NCBI GenBank assembly: GCA_045617525.1
Contig: JAZLIT010000075.1
Span: 1 to 21,672 of the forward strand
Direction of reading: 5' to 3'
Length of the DNA stretch: 21,672 nucleotides
Origin: JAZLIT01 sp045617525
GTDB lineage: Bacteria > Bacillota > Bacilli > Bacillales_A > Planococcaceae
Each line of letters begins with the position of its first letter. The first letter of the stretch is position 1. The notes under the pieces are model-generated. The model saw only the letters and a program-made list of their open reading frames with translations. It was not told where the DNA came from and searched no databases. This document shows positions 1-8,107 of the stretch, one piece after another. Both the position numbers and the translations under genes were made by a program.

Positions 1-66
1 GGGAGAAGGCTGGAGCCGTGCCCGCGAAAAGCGTCCGCCGGAACGGAATCAACGGCTGCGAAGGAA
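1..66. repeat. Fragment of an interspersed extragenic repeat, cut by the window edge
   Basis: This GC-rich stretch stands out from its AT-rich surroundings and has no reading frame worth calling. Read on the minus strand it contains GCCGTTGATTCCGTTCCGG followed by a GGACGC and CGCGGGCACGGC segment. From memory, this wording recurs many times between genes in Bacillus and Lysinibacillus-type genomes, often beside insertion sequences. The copy continues to the left of the window, so its full length cannot be seen. Repeat status rests on recollection of the family and on base composition, because no second copy lies in this window. Confidence 0.5.
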
Positions 67-105
67 AAGCGAGGACAGGAACGAATTTCGTTCCTGTCCT
101 CGCTT
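67..105 (-). terminator. Long perfect hairpin, probable terminator of the CoA-transferase gene
   Basis: Arms 67-84 and 88-105 are perfect 18-base reverse complements around a three-base loop. Read on the minus strand, downstream of the CoA-transferase stop, the stem is followed by TTTTCCTT, a broken U tract. It could instead be the terminal structure of the repeat that adjoins it on the left. Both may be true if a repeat has been taken over as a terminator. Confidence 0.5.
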
Positions 106-173
106 ATCTGTGCATAAGTGGACTTTTTCAGTGCCCTCGAATTCGCGACTCTGTTTTTTGCTAGTATAAGCAA

Positions 174-1679
174 TTATTTTTTCATTGTTTTGTTTTCAGC
201 AAGGTTAACATGCCAAGATAAAGCTTCACTTAAAATATGTGGAGTATGGTGGTTACCCGTAGCTTCTACAGCACGGTTGTAGTAATCCCATAATTGCGCT
301 TTATAATCTGGATGAGCACAGTTTTCGATAATTAATGCAGCGCGCTCTTTTGGAGCTAGGCCACGTAAATCAGCGATCCCTTGTTCAGTTACGATTACAT
401 CTACGTCATGCTCAGTATGGTCTACGTGAGAAACCATTGGTACGATTGAAGAAATCGCGCCACCTTTTGCATATGATTTCGTTACGAAGATTCCAAGACG
501 TGCGTTACGAGCGAAGTCACCAGAACCACCGATACCGTTCATCATGCGAGTACCTGAAACATGTGTAGAGTTTACGTTACCATAGATGTCTAACTCAAGA
601 GCCGTGTTGATTGAGATTAAGCCCAAACGACGGATAAGCTCTGGGTGGTTAGAGATTTCTTGTGGACGTAGCAATAATTTAGAAGCGTAAGCGTCTAAGT
701 TACCATATACTTTTTTACCTAATTCTTCAGATAAAGTAATTGATGCACCTGTTGCAAAGCTTACTTTACCAGCGTCGATCAAGTTGAATACCGCATCTTG
801 TAATACTTCAGAAGCTACAACTAGGTCTTCAAATTCAGAGTTAGCAAAGCCGTCAAGTACAGCATTAGCTACAGAACCTACACCAGATTGTAAAGGCATT
901 AATTTATTAGTAAGACGACCAGCTTTAATTTCAGCGCGGAAGAAATCTAATAAAATATTAGCCATATTTTCAGTTTCCTCATCTGGAGGAACGATTAATG
1001 AAGGAGCGTCTAGCTCTTCAGAAATAACGATTGCTTGGATTTTTGCAGGATCAACTTTGATACCGATTGTACCAATACGTTGAGTTGCATCAGTCATTGG
1101 AATTGCTTCACGTTGACCTTGTTCACCAGGAATATAAATATCGTGTAATCCGATTAAAGCATCAGGATGTGCAAGATTTAATTCAATAATGATATTTTCA
1201 GCGTATTCAACAAAGATTGGCGAGTTACCAACAGAAGTTGTTGGGATGATCATGCCATCTTCAGTAATTGCTACTGCTTCGATAATAGCGTGCTTAATAG
1301 GGCCGATAATTCCTTGGCGTACTAATTCAGCGTTATGAGAAAGGTGAGCGTCAACATACGTTACGTCGCCTGTGTTGATCATGTTACGGATACCGGCATC
1401 AGCTTGGAAAGGTCCGCGTTTACGGATAACACCAGCTTCAGCTAAATATTTATCTACTTCTGGTCCTAATGAAGCACCAGTATATACATCAATTTGGAAT
1501 TTTTCGTTTTGAGCGCGCTCAACTAATGCCATTGGTACAACTTTAGCGTCCCCTGCGCGTGTGAAGCCTGACATACCTACTACAGAACCATCAACGATTA
1601 AAGCTGCTGCTTCCTGTGGTGATACGATTTTCTCTGCTAATGATTTAATACCTAAACGTTTTTCAATACGTGGATCCAT
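174..1679 (-). CDS. Succinyl-CoA:acetate CoA-transferase / acetyl-CoA hydrolase family protein
   Basis: A 501-residue cytosolic enzyme of the acetyl-CoA hydrolase/transferase family, expected to move CoA between acyl-CoA (typically succinyl-CoA) and acetate. The length is normal for the succinate CoA-transferase subfamily (about 500 residues). Visible hallmarks are ASEVLQDAVFNLID around residues 289-302, where Glu291 fits the catalytic glutamate that carries CoA, NGIGGSGDFARN (381-392), and SHVDHTEHDVDVIVTEQG with ADLRGLAPKERA (about 417-447). The ATG is preceded by AGGGGAGGG at good spacing, and a promoter-like pair lies just upstream. The LytTR regulator gene lies behind it on the same strand but ends in its own terminator, so the two are probably separate units. 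The acyl donor and direction in the cell are inferred; a hydrolase name is often given to this family but transfer is more likely. Confidence 0.93.
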   Translation of the reverse strand: MDPRIEKRLGIKSLAEKIVSPQEAAALIVDGSVVGMSGFTRAGDAKVVPMALVERAQNEKFQIDVYTGASLGPEVDKYLAEAGVIRKRGPFQADAGIRNMINTGDVTYVDAHLSHNAELVRQGIIGPIKHAIIEAVAITEDGMIIPTTSVGNSPIFVEYAENIIIELNLAHPDALIGLHDIYIPGEQGQREAIPMTDATQRIGTIGIKVDPAKIQAIVISEELDAPSLIVPPDEETENMANILLDFFRAEIKAGRLTNKLMPLQSGVGSVANAVLDGFANSEFEDLVVASEVLQDAVFNLIDAGKVSFATGASITLSEELGKKVYGNLDAYASKLLLRPQEISNHPELIRRLGLISINTALELDIYGNVNSTHVSGTRMMNGIGGSGDFARNARLGIFVTKSYAKGGAISSIVPMVSHVDHTEHDVDVIVTEQGIADLRGLAPKERAALIIENCAHPDYKAQLWDYYNRAVEATGNHHTPHILSEALSWHVNLAENKTMKK

Positions 1680-1712
1680 TTTAAAAAACCCTCCCCTAAT
1701 TTAAAAATGAAA

Positions 1713-1741
1713 TTTATATTGTGCAATAAATTTAAATGCAA
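1713..1741 (-). promoter_or_regulatory. Sigma-A-like promoter of the CoA-transferase gene
   Basis: On the minus strand TTGCAT (1736-1741) and TATAAA (1713-1718) are separated by 17 bases. This would start transcription about 30 bases before the ATG, leaving room for the strong ribosome site. The match is by eye. Confidence 0.55.
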
Positions 1742-1962
1742 TATTAAGATACGCGTTCAAACCTATGTGTCCTTTTACATAATAGCATTCGATTGTCACA
1801 AAAACTTCATAACTAACATGAAAGTGCTTAATTACTGGATGAAAGAGAAAAAAAACGTTATTTCGATTACTTTTATGAAATTAAATATTCTAAGGGAAGT
1901 GTAAAAATTAGCAGAATTAACGTTTTATAATAGTTTTATTAGGGGAATTAGATAGTAAAGCA

Positions 1963-1995
1963 CAAAAAAGCTCTTGTGCTTTAGGCACAAGAGCT
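1963..1995 (-). terminator. Intrinsic terminator of the LytTR regulator gene
   Basis: Arms 1969-1979 and 1985-1995 (AGCTCTTGTGC and its complement) form an 11-bp stem with a five-base loop. On the minus strand the stem is followed by TTTTTT (1968-1963). It lies directly after the stop codon of the regulator and separates it from the CoA-transferase gene. Confidence 0.9.
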
Positions 1996-2001
1996 AAATT
2001 A

Positions 2002-2652
2002 TTAGAATCCTAGAGAACGACGGAAATAACTCGCATAACGTTGGCTTACTGGAATGCGTGTACCATCTTTCATTATTAATAAGAATGTAGAATGTGAATC
2101 TGGTTGAATTTCTTCAATAAAGTCGATGTTAACAATATATGAACGGTGACAGCGAATAAATGAATCAGGCGCTAAAAATAATTCTAAATCGCTTAGGTTC
2201 AAGCGGTGGTAGCCTTCGCGCCCCATTGTTTTGACAAATGTTTTGCGAAGCTGTGTTTCTAAATAGATTACTTCATCATGTTTGATTGGATACCAACAAT
2301 CATCAATTTTAACTGTAATATAGTTTGTTAAAAATGGAGACGGCTTTTGAGGGAAGATAGCTGTAATAGCTCCCTTAGTTTCCCCTTCTTCAATAAGTGG
2401 GATACTCATGCCGAAATAAGGAACACCAAAAACATCTGGTTCGATATAAGTACTAATTTTTTGCCCATAAGTTAAAGCTTTATGTGCAGCAGAACCTTCT
2501 TTAATTGAATCGCCTGGCTTAATTTTCAAGTCAACCTTTTTACTTGGTTGGTAATATATATATTCTTCGTTGTCAGAAATCGCGATAGAAGTATTCTCAG
2601 GGAAAAATTCCTTAATAATATCCATGATTTCTTCAATTTGTTTTGGATCCAC
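2002..2652 (-). CDS. LytTR-family DNA-binding regulator with an N-terminal sensor-like domain
   Basis: The C-terminal half (about the last 100 residues) reads as a LytTR DNA-binding domain: VIYLET, TFVKTMGREGYHRLNLSDLE, FIRCHRSYIVN, and TRIPVSQRY near the end. The N-terminal half (roughly residues 1-110) lacks a receiver-domain phosphoacceptor pattern. It looks like a PAS/GAF-type fold (VFGVPYFGMSIPLIEEGETKGAI), so this is probably a one-component regulator sensing a small ligand. I place the start at the GTG of VDPKQIEE (2650-2652), because AAAGAGGTG lies seven bases before it. An upstream in-frame ATG at 2674-2676 has no good ribosome site, and AAAGAGGTG would fall inside its coding region. 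The neighbouring CoA-transferase gene is an obvious candidate target, but that link is inferred from position only. Confidence 0.85.
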   Translation of the reverse strand: MDPKQIEEIMDIIKEFFPENTSIAISDNEEYIYYQPSKKVDLKIKPGDSIKEGSAAHKALTYGQKISTYIEPDVFGVPYFGMSIPLIEEGETKGAITAIFPQKPSPFLTNYITVKIDDCWYPIKHDEVIYLETQLRKTFVKTMGREGYHRLNLSDLELFLAPDSFIRCHRSYIVNIDFIEEIQPDSHSTFLLIMKDGTRIPVSQRYASYFRRSLGF

Positions 2653-2676
2653 TTCTTTACACCTCTTTGTAAGCAT

Positions 2677-3329
2677 TTTAATGATTATCCACTATTCTAC
2701 ACCATAATGAAAGAAATAAAAAACAGAAGATGCATGATTAACTAACAAAAGTTAAGCATTTTTAATATAATATTGGATTAAAGGTGAATAAAATAAGATT
2801 TTTTTAATAAAAATGTAAATAAAAGGTATAATTATATCTACTATAAGAAATACGCTAGAGTTGCTTCTCTTCAAAAAGGTCAATCTAATGTTGTTGTATA
2901 TAAGTTAATTACACCCATTAATTCCTATGTTAAAAGATATATACTTATAATAAGAGGCTTTATTAAGCTATTATTCGAGTCAGTAATTGTTTATTTTAGG
3001 TTATTATGGTATTAATTTGTAAATTGTTTTATAGTTTAAACCATAGTAAACCATACATAAAGAAGAAATAGTAGTACTTTTTAGGTGTAGATTAATTGTT
3101 TAATTCAGAATTTACTATATAGTATGTGAAATTAGTATTGATGATATCTTTAAAAATATGGTAAAATTAAAAACAAGTAATAAAATAATCTAATATTTAA
3201 AAGATCATAATGAAATAAAAAGGTATATATCTATTCTCGTGTTAGCTTTTCGGTATATAGTAGTAATAAATCTGTCATTTTATGTAATAAATAATGATTA
3301 AAGCATTCTGCAGAAAGATGGGGTAATTT
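2677..3329. other. Gene-poor, very AT-rich intergenic region
   Basis: No convincing gene lies in this stretch, which separates the divergent LytTR and AraC regulator genes. It holds a direct repeat AAACCATA at 3038-3045 and 3048-3055 (one helical turn apart), a TATAAT hexamer at 2827-2832 and a possible promoter at 3138-3167. A stop-free frame runs 2797-3015 with no start codon (see findings). Both regulator genes must take their control signals from here. Confidence 0.6.
3138..3167 (+). promoter_or_regulatory. Possible sigma-A promoter of the AraC-type regulator gene
   Basis: TTGATG (3138-3143) and TAAAAT (3162-3167) are 18 bases apart. If used, the mRNA would have a leader of about 155 bases before the ATG at 3330. 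In sequence this AT-rich, such matches are common. Confidence 0.3.
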
Positions 3330-4124
3330 ATGCAACTACACCAACAATCAATTTCAGAAACGATCTCGAAAAGATACTTTCAAGAGATTGATAATATTAA
3401 TCATTCAGATGGCATTGATAATTTTTACAATGTTGAATCAAAATTATTATTTGAAATCTATCACCTAGAAGCAGCAAAAGCGAAAAATACATTGCGTGAA
3501 CTAATTGATATCCAAACGCAAAGATTTGGGAAAAATGTAATTAAGGTGTTAAGACTCTACTTTGTGACGTTATCATCAATTGTTGCGCGTAAACTTCTAG
3601 ATAATCAGGTTCCACCAAAAAAGGCGTTTGCTTTTAATTTAGCATGCTCTGATATGATTGAGAAAAATATGAGTGATGCTGGGTTTTTGCAGTTTGCTGA
3701 TGAATTGATTGAGTTCTATGTGTTCTTTATTGCAGATCGTAAGCAACCTACTTTCCGTCATCACACTGTTAATAAGGTTATCATGTACATTAATGATGAA
3801 CTTGAAACTGATTTGACAGTAGAAAGTATTGCAGGAAGCTTCCATATTAGTACAAGCCACTTATCACGTATTTTCCGAGAGCACGTTGGAATTACTCTAG
3901 TTGAATATTTAAATGTTCGTCGGGTAGAAGAGTCTCAATATTATCTACGTCACACGAATAAAAATATTACGTCAATTTCTGAACAGTTCCATTTTTGTAA
4001 TCAAAGTTATTTCACAAGAATTTTCAAGAAGTATACAGGTGTTACACCGAAGCATTTCAGAGATGAATTACATCACGATTTTTATCGTTTTGAGATGAAT
4101 ATGGGAGTAGCTGAAACAGTTTAA
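3330..4124 (+). CDS. AraC/XylS-family transcriptional regulator
   Basis: 264 residues. Residues about 148-246 form a typical double helix-turn-helix AraC domain: LTVESIAGSFHISTSHLSRIF is the first helix-turn-helix, NITSISEQFHFCNQSYFTRIFKKYTGVTPKHFR the second, with the usual GxTPxxFR ending. The first about 140 residues are helical and are not a cupin-type sugar-binding domain. They resemble the N-terminal halves of YesN-like or orphan AraC regulators, and the ligand cannot be told. The ATG follows AGATGGGGTAATTT. The gene is monocistronic: a long leader region lies in front and a strong terminator behind. No adjacent transporter or catabolic gene suggests a target. Confidence 0.88.
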   Translation: MQLHQQSISETISKRYFQEIDNINHSDGIDNFYNVESKLLFEIYHLEAAKAKNTLRELIDIQTQRFGKNVIKVLRLYFVTLSSIVARKLLDNQVPPKKAFAFNLACSDMIEKNMSDAGFLQFADELIEFYVFFIADRKQPTFRHHTVNKVIMYINDELETDLTVESIAGSFHISTSHLSRIFREHVGITLVEYLNVRRVEESQYYLRHTNKNITSISEQFHFCNQSYFTRIFKKYTGVTPKHFRDELHHDFYRFEMNMGVAETV

Positions 4125-4154
4125 CTGATTTTTAATTCGAACGAATGTATAATG

Positions 4155-4187
4155 AAAGTCGGGGCATTTATGCTCCGACTTTTTTTG
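4155..4187 (+). terminator. Intrinsic terminator after the AraC-type regulator gene
   Basis: Arms AAAGTCGGGGC (4155-4165) and GCTCCGACTTT (4172-4182) form an 11-bp stem with one G-U pair and a six-base loop. A run of T follows on the plus strand to 4186. Confidence 0.92.
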
Positions 4188-4249
4188 AGCAAATCATTTA
4201 GGATAATGCATAAGTTTGATGAAAGACGTGTTTTAGAGGGGGATTAACT

Positions 4250-4495
4250 ATGAATGAAAAAAAGATATCTATCGCATTAGTTGCGTTATCAAGTATTACG
4301 GCATTTTATTTTGTCATTAAGCAAAACTTTGAAATGGCCATTTTATTTTTAACAATTATGTTTACGTTCACGAATTTTTTCAGAGCGCGCTCGTTTAAAG
4401 CGGATGGCTATGTAAAAGAATCAAAATGGATGAAAGCAATGTCGATTTTCTTTGGTATTAGTTCGATACTAATTTTAATTATTGTATTAAACTAG
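4250..4495 (+). CDS. Small three-helix membrane protein of unknown function
   Basis: 81 residues with three apparent membrane segments at about 5-22, 27-46 and 63-81. Between the second and third is a short basic/polar loop (RARSFKADGYVKESKWMK), which by the positive-inside rule should face the cytoplasm. The ATG is preceded by AGAGGGGG at proper spacing, which makes the gene credible despite its length. It lies in the same direction as the VanY-type carboxypeptidase gene, about 90 bases upstream of it, but that gene has its own promoter-like element. I do not recognise the family and assign no function. Confidence 0.75.
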   Translation: MNEKKISIALVALSSITAFYFVIKQNFEMAILFLTIMFTFTNFFRARSFKADGYVKESKWMKAMSIFFGISSILILIIVLN

Positions 4496-4543
4496 TACAT
4501 GATATCTTTGTTATTTTTGCATATGTTGTAGGCCATGTATTAG

Positions 4544-4552
4544 TGCTAAAAT
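4544..4552 (+). promoter_or_regulatory. Extended -10 promoter of the VanY-type carboxypeptidase gene
   Basis: TGCTAAAAT is an extended -10 element (TG, one base, then TAAAAT at 4547-4552). No strong -35 is seen at 17 bases. The ATG follows at 4585 with AGAGAAGG as ribosome site. Confidence 0.45.
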
Positions 4553-4584
4553 AGCATTAATGTCAACAGAGAGAAGGCGTATAT

Positions 4585-5433
4585 ATGAAATCAAGTAAAT
4601 CGATGAAAAGAGGCTTAATTATAGGGTCAATCATTTTACTGGTTGTTTTATTAGGTGTGTTTAGTGTGTTTTTTAGTGCTGAAGGAAAACAAGGCACGGG
4701 GAATGTAGGCGAAATCGAACCAGGTGCTACAGTTAATCCGAATGAGCAATCTGAGGGAGAGAAACCTTCAATTGATGGACAGACTTCTGCTGATGGAACG
4801 TCAACAACATCGTCAAAACCGTCAAGTGGATTAGAAAAAACGCCGAGTACTAGTACTCCTGAATCATCAAAAAATGAGAGTGGTTATATCGATGGCCAGG
4901 TTGATCCGGTAGAACCTACATATGTAAACGGGATTTTAGTAGTAAATAAAAAAACTCCATTACCTTCTACATATAATAAAGGCGAGGATCCAGTAGCAAA
5001 GGAAGCGTTATTCGCGATGCTAGCTGCGGGGGAAATTGCTGGTTTTGAATACGTTGCATTTAGTGGATACCGATCGTACGAATATCAAACATCGCTTTAT
5101 AATCGATATGTAAATAGAGATGGTCAAAATAATGCGGACCGCTATAGCGCAAGACCAGGTTATTCTGAACATCAGACGGGTTTGGCATTTGATATTGGTG
5201 AAAAAAATCAAGAGGACCTTTGGTTAACAAGTGAATTTGGTGAAACACCTGCAGGCACTTGGTTGATGGAAAATGCGCATCAATTTGGATTTATTCTACG
5301 TTATCCAGAAGGTAAAGAAGCGATTACAGGATTTATGTATGAATCTTGGCACTATCGCTATGTTGGGATAGAGGTCGCGACTAAAGTTTTTAATGAGCAA
5401 GTTACACTAGAGGAATATTTGGAAATCGATTAA
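4585..5433 (+). CDS. Membrane-anchored D-alanyl-D-alanine carboxypeptidase, VanY/M15B family
   Basis: 282 residues. One N-terminal membrane segment (about 10-31) without a lipobox cysteine anchors the protein with its catalytic domain outside. Residues 35-105 are a Ser/Thr/Pro/Gly/Glu-rich linker of the sort that spans the wall. The catalytic domain shows the M15B metallopeptidase pattern: FSGYRSYEYQTSLYNRYV (159-176), SEHQTGLAFDIG (194-205) giving zinc ligands His196 and Asp203, and ESWHYRYVG (253-261) giving catalytic Glu253 and third ligand His256. It should remove the terminal D-alanine from peptidoglycan stem peptides. All key residues are present. It is probably a housekeeping wall-trimming enzyme of the DacY/YodJ sort, not a vancomycin-resistance gene, since no vanHAX-like genes adjoin it. 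It is followed by its own terminator. Confidence 0.92.
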   Translation: MKSSKSMKRGLIIGSIILLVVLLGVFSVFFSAEGKQGTGNVGEIEPGATVNPNEQSEGEKPSIDGQTSADGTSTTSSKPSSGLEKTPSTSTPESSKNESGYIDGQVDPVEPTYVNGILVVNKKTPLPSTYNKGEDPVAKEALFAMLAAGEIAGFEYVAFSGYRSYEYQTSLYNRYVNRDGQNNADRYSARPGYSEHQTGLAFDIGEKNQEDLWLTSEFGETPAGTWLMENAHQFGFILRYPEGKEAITGFMYESWHYRYVGIEVATKVFNEQVTLEEYLEID

Positions 5434-5455
5434 TTCCAAATGTTATATTGTTAAG

Positions 5456-5490
5456 AAAGTGCCCACCAATTAATTTTGAGGGCACTTTTT
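5456..5490 (+). terminator. Terminator between the convergent carboxypeptidase and cardiolipin synthase genes
   Basis: AAAGTGCCC (5456-5464) pairs with GGGCACTTT (5480-5488) around a 15-base loop, followed on the plus strand by TTTTTT. On the minus strand the tail is only CTTTCTT, so it works best for the carboxypeptidase gene but may stop both. Confidence 0.85.
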
Positions 5491-5495
5491 TGGGT

Positions 5496-6962
5496 TTATA
5501 AAATGGGTGATAATAAACGTGAAATCGATTCTTTAAACTTAATATAGAGAGAGCGTCGTTCATATAACTCTTTTGTAAGCTCGTAGCTATCTAACATATC
5601 CTGCTCAAAAATTTCAGACAGTGTATGTGCAATCTTAAAGTCGTAGATAATTGCATTTACCTCGAAGTTTAATATAAAGCTGCGATTATCGATATTAGCT
5701 GTACCGACTGAAGCAGCTTCATCATCCACGACAATCATTTTGGCATGAATAAAACCTTTCTCGTAAATATATATTTTTGCACCAGCCTCGATTAATTGGC
5801 CTACATAAGAATAGGTCGCCCAGTACACAAACATATGATCAGGTTTATTTGGAATCATTATTCGAACGTCGACACCGGAAAGCGCGGCAATATTAACTGC
5901 CACAAAGAAACTTTCATCTGGAATAAAGTAAGGCGACTGAATATATACGTGCTTTTTCGCGTTCGTAATTAATTTTATGTAACCATTTTTAATATTTGCC
6001 CATTCTGAGTCTGGTCCACTTGAAACAATTTGAATCGCAGTATCACCTTTAAGGGGGATTGCTGGGAAATAGCTCTCTGAATAGTGAACACGATTTTTTT
6101 GTGATGCTTGGTTCCAATCAAGTAAAAAACGTGTTTGAAGCGGGTGGACAGCACTGCCTTCAATGCGCAAATGTGTATCACGCCAATAGCCAAACTTCTT
6201 ACTGTGCCCTAAATACTCATCTCCAACATTAAAGCCTCCGATGTAGCCAATTCGCCCATCAATAACGACAATTTTTCTATGATTACGGAAGTTTAAACGT
6301 GGGTTAATCAACGGTAAAATCGTTGGGAAAAATACTTCTATTTCGCCCCCTAATTCAATTAATTCTTTGAATCGTCGTTTACGAATACTTCGAGAACCCA
6401 TGTCATCGTATAAAATGCGGACTTTTACACCTTGGCGTGCCTTTTCTGTAAGTGCATTTAAAATCCTGGTACCAAGGTTATCTAGCTTTAAAATATAGTA
6501 TTGAAAATGGATATGATTCTTCGCATTTTGGATATCTTCTAAAAGTGCTTCAAACTTATCTGTGCCATCTACATATATTTTTATTTCATTATCTTGAGTT
6601 AAGACTGCGTGATTAGTGGTCAAATTCATATAAATCAAGTGATTATAATCTTCTGTATGGTGTGAGCGATATTCAAGCTTTCCTTCTTTAACTGCATCAA
6701 TTTGATAATCGACTAATTTATTAATTCCGATGTTTTTGCTACCATCCCATCTGAATAAATGCTTTTTTCTTAATTGTCGACCAAGCATTAAATAGAGGAA
6801 GAATCCTACTAACGGTAAGAAATAGAGTATTAAAAGCCATGCCCATACGGAGGTTGGCTTTTTCCTTTCCAAGAAAATAACGGTTGCTGCAAATATAATA
6901 TTGACTACAATAATGGCAGTTGCAATGAAATTTGATTGGAATATGAAAGTCACTAACCTCAC
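5496..6962 (-). CDS. cls: Cardiolipin synthase (phospholipase D superfamily)
   Basis: 488 residues, the usual length for bacterial ClsA-type synthases, which join two phosphatidylglycerol molecules into cardiolipin and glycerol at the membrane. Two membrane segments (about 11-31 and 38-60) form the N-terminal anchor. Both HKD catalytic motifs are intact: HRKIVVIDG (His228, Lys230, Asp235) followed by GYIGGFN, and HAKMIVVDD (His406, Lys408, Asp413) followed by SVGTANIDNRSF. The start is GTG at 6962 behind CGGAAGTAG. A second in-frame GTG three codons on (6953), with AGGTG in front, is as good, so the N-terminus is uncertain by three residues. The gene is transcribed away from the YwqG-family gene, whose terminator lies between them. 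Confidence 0.95.
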   Translation of the reverse strand: MRLVTFIFQSNFIATAIIVVNIIFAATVIFLERKKPTSVWAWLLILYFLPLVGFFLYLMLGRQLRKKHLFRWDGSKNIGINKLVDYQIDAVKEGKLEYRSHHTEDYNHLIYMNLTTNHAVLTQDNEIKIYVDGTDKFEALLEDIQNAKNHIHFQYYILKLDNLGTRILNALTEKARQGVKVRILYDDMGSRSIRKRRFKELIELGGEIEVFFPTILPLINPRLNFRNHRKIVVIDGRIGYIGGFNVGDEYLGHSKKFGYWRDTHLRIEGSAVHPLQTRFLLDWNQASQKNRVHYSESYFPAIPLKGDTAIQIVSSGPDSEWANIKNGYIKLITNAKKHVYIQSPYFIPDESFFVAVNIAALSGVDVRIMIPNKPDHMFVYWATYSYVGQLIEAGAKIYIYEKGFIHAKMIVVDDEAASVGTANIDNRSFILNFEVNAIIYDFKIAHTLSEIFEQDMLDSYELTKELYERRSLYIKFKESISRLLSPIL

Positions 6963-6996
6963 CTACTTCCGAATTTTTTTAAGTGTTAATAAATAT

Positions 6997-7044
6997 AAAA
7001 GGAATGACTACATCAAGCTTTTTATAGCGCTGATAAGTCATTCC
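6997..7044 (-). terminator. Terminator of the YwqG-family gene
   Basis: On the minus strand GGAATGACT (7044-7036) pairs with AGTCATTCC (7009-7001) and is followed by TTTTATATTT. The 26-base loop can fold further through an AGCGCT palindrome. It separates the YwqG-family gene from cls. Confidence 0.65.
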
Positions 7045-7082
7045 ATTATACATGAATTAGAAAAAATACGTAAATGCACAAA

Positions 7083-7871
7083 TTAATATTCTTCAGTATG
7101 CATATAAACATTTGAGAAGTTTAAATTACTTAAATCCTGTGTTGAAATAAAGAAGCTAATAATACCACTATCACGATAGGCAACATCATATCGATCATCT
7201 GTCAAAATTTGCAATAAAAGTATGTCGTATTTTTTGAATGCTGGATTAGCTATTCTAAAATCATTATGAATGAAATAAGGGTAGCCGCCAATTTTTGGAT
7301 CAGCACCTAGGAAATTTTCGAAATACACTTCTTCAAATGTTCTTTCATCCTCAGTAACTATGCTATTGTTGATTTCTTTTGGATAGCTGCACTGGTAACG
7401 GAAGTCGAGTGAAGATACGGGGTCTAGGACTGTTTCATTTAAAACCGTTAACTCTCGTAGGATAGGGAATTCTGAATGCGTAGAAATTACTTCCTGATTG
7501 GGTGAAGGCGTACCTGTTTCTTTTGGTTGTTGAATATATTTAATTAAAAATCCCTCAAATTCTTTTGGGAGTTGTGTATTCCCGAATTGCTTATTAACAA
7601 AAAATTGCACAATCCCATTTGGTGGGAAAGGTGGCTCGAGGTTAAACTCCTCAAAGTTAATTTGAGCAAGTAAGGACATCGGAATCCCGTCTATATCTTG
7701 TGGGATAGATGAGTAAGGTTCCAAATACGGAATACCCCCAAGTTTGCTTCCTGTATAACTTGATGGACTATTAGAGAAAGACAATTTAGCACATAACAGT
7801 GTACTTGCTTCAATTACCGATTTAAACGGTAATAATGTCTTAGGGAGATGGAAATTTCCTTCTATATTCAT
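7083..7871 (-). CDS. ywqG: DUF1963 / YwqG-family protein
   Basis: 262 residues, soluble, no signal peptide or membrane segment. Family wording is seen in order: SKLGGIPYLEP (about 42-52), LLAQINFEEF (67-76), GIVQFFVN (85-92), KIGGYPYFIH (about 192-201), YDILLLQI and the closing DSGIISFFISTQDLSNLNFSNVYM. This matches the DUF1963 (YwqG) family, whose biochemical role is not established. In B. subtilis ywqG sits beside the ywqH-L cluster that encodes an LXG-type toxin and its immunity protein; here no toxin gene is nearby, so no immunity role is claimed. The ATG follows CTGGAGGAATTTT, a strong ribosome site. Just upstream, ATGATTTGATATGAATCAT (7900-7918) is a near-perfect dyad that could be an operator. 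Confidence 0.87.
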   Translation of the reverse strand: MNIEGNFHLPKTLLPFKSVIEASTLLCAKLSFSNSPSSYTGSKLGGIPYLEPYSSIPQDIDGIPMSLLAQINFEEFNLEPPFPPNGIVQFFVNKQFGNTQLPKEFEGFLIKYIQQPKETGTPSPNQEVISTHSEFPILRELTVLNETVLDPVSSLDFRYQCSYPKEINNSIVTEDERTFEEVYFENFLGADPKIGGYPYFIHNDFRIANPAFKKYDILLLQILTDDRYDVAYRDSGIISFFISTQDLSNLNFSNVYMHTEEY

Positions 7872-8107
7872 AAAATTCCTCCAGATAATGTGTTGAAAAA
7901 TGATTTGATATGAATCATCTTATTCCATCAATTCCACAATTATTTAGATGTATTCAGTAGTAAGCGGTGTTGTTAATGGAATACCGTATCTAAAGTTAAA
8001 AAATTTCATTAGAAAAATGGTATTGTTCTTAGAATTTTTTTGGTTCTAAAAGGATAGTGTGCTTTTTTTATTAAAAAACTCTTAATTAAAAGTATAGGTA
8101 AATTTCT

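Noticed and set aside
784..1083. 99-codon plus-strand frame
   Set aside because: It lies wholly antisense to the CoA-transferase gene and is a shadow of its codon bias.
1819..1832. TGAAAGTGCTTAAT as a CcpA (cre) site upstream of the CoA-transferase gene
   Set aside because: It differs from the cre consensus at the central C and at the last two bases, and it lies upstream of the likely promoter; too weak to claim.
4585..5433. Vancomycin-resistance gene, because of VanY similarity
   Set aside because: No vanHAX or vanRS-like genes are nearby; this M15B family is common as a chromosomal wall enzyme.
7922..7983. Inverted pair TATTCCAT / ATGGAATA between the YwqG-family gene and the copper operon
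   Set aside because: The arms are about 47 bases apart, short and AT-rich; chance is enough to explain them.
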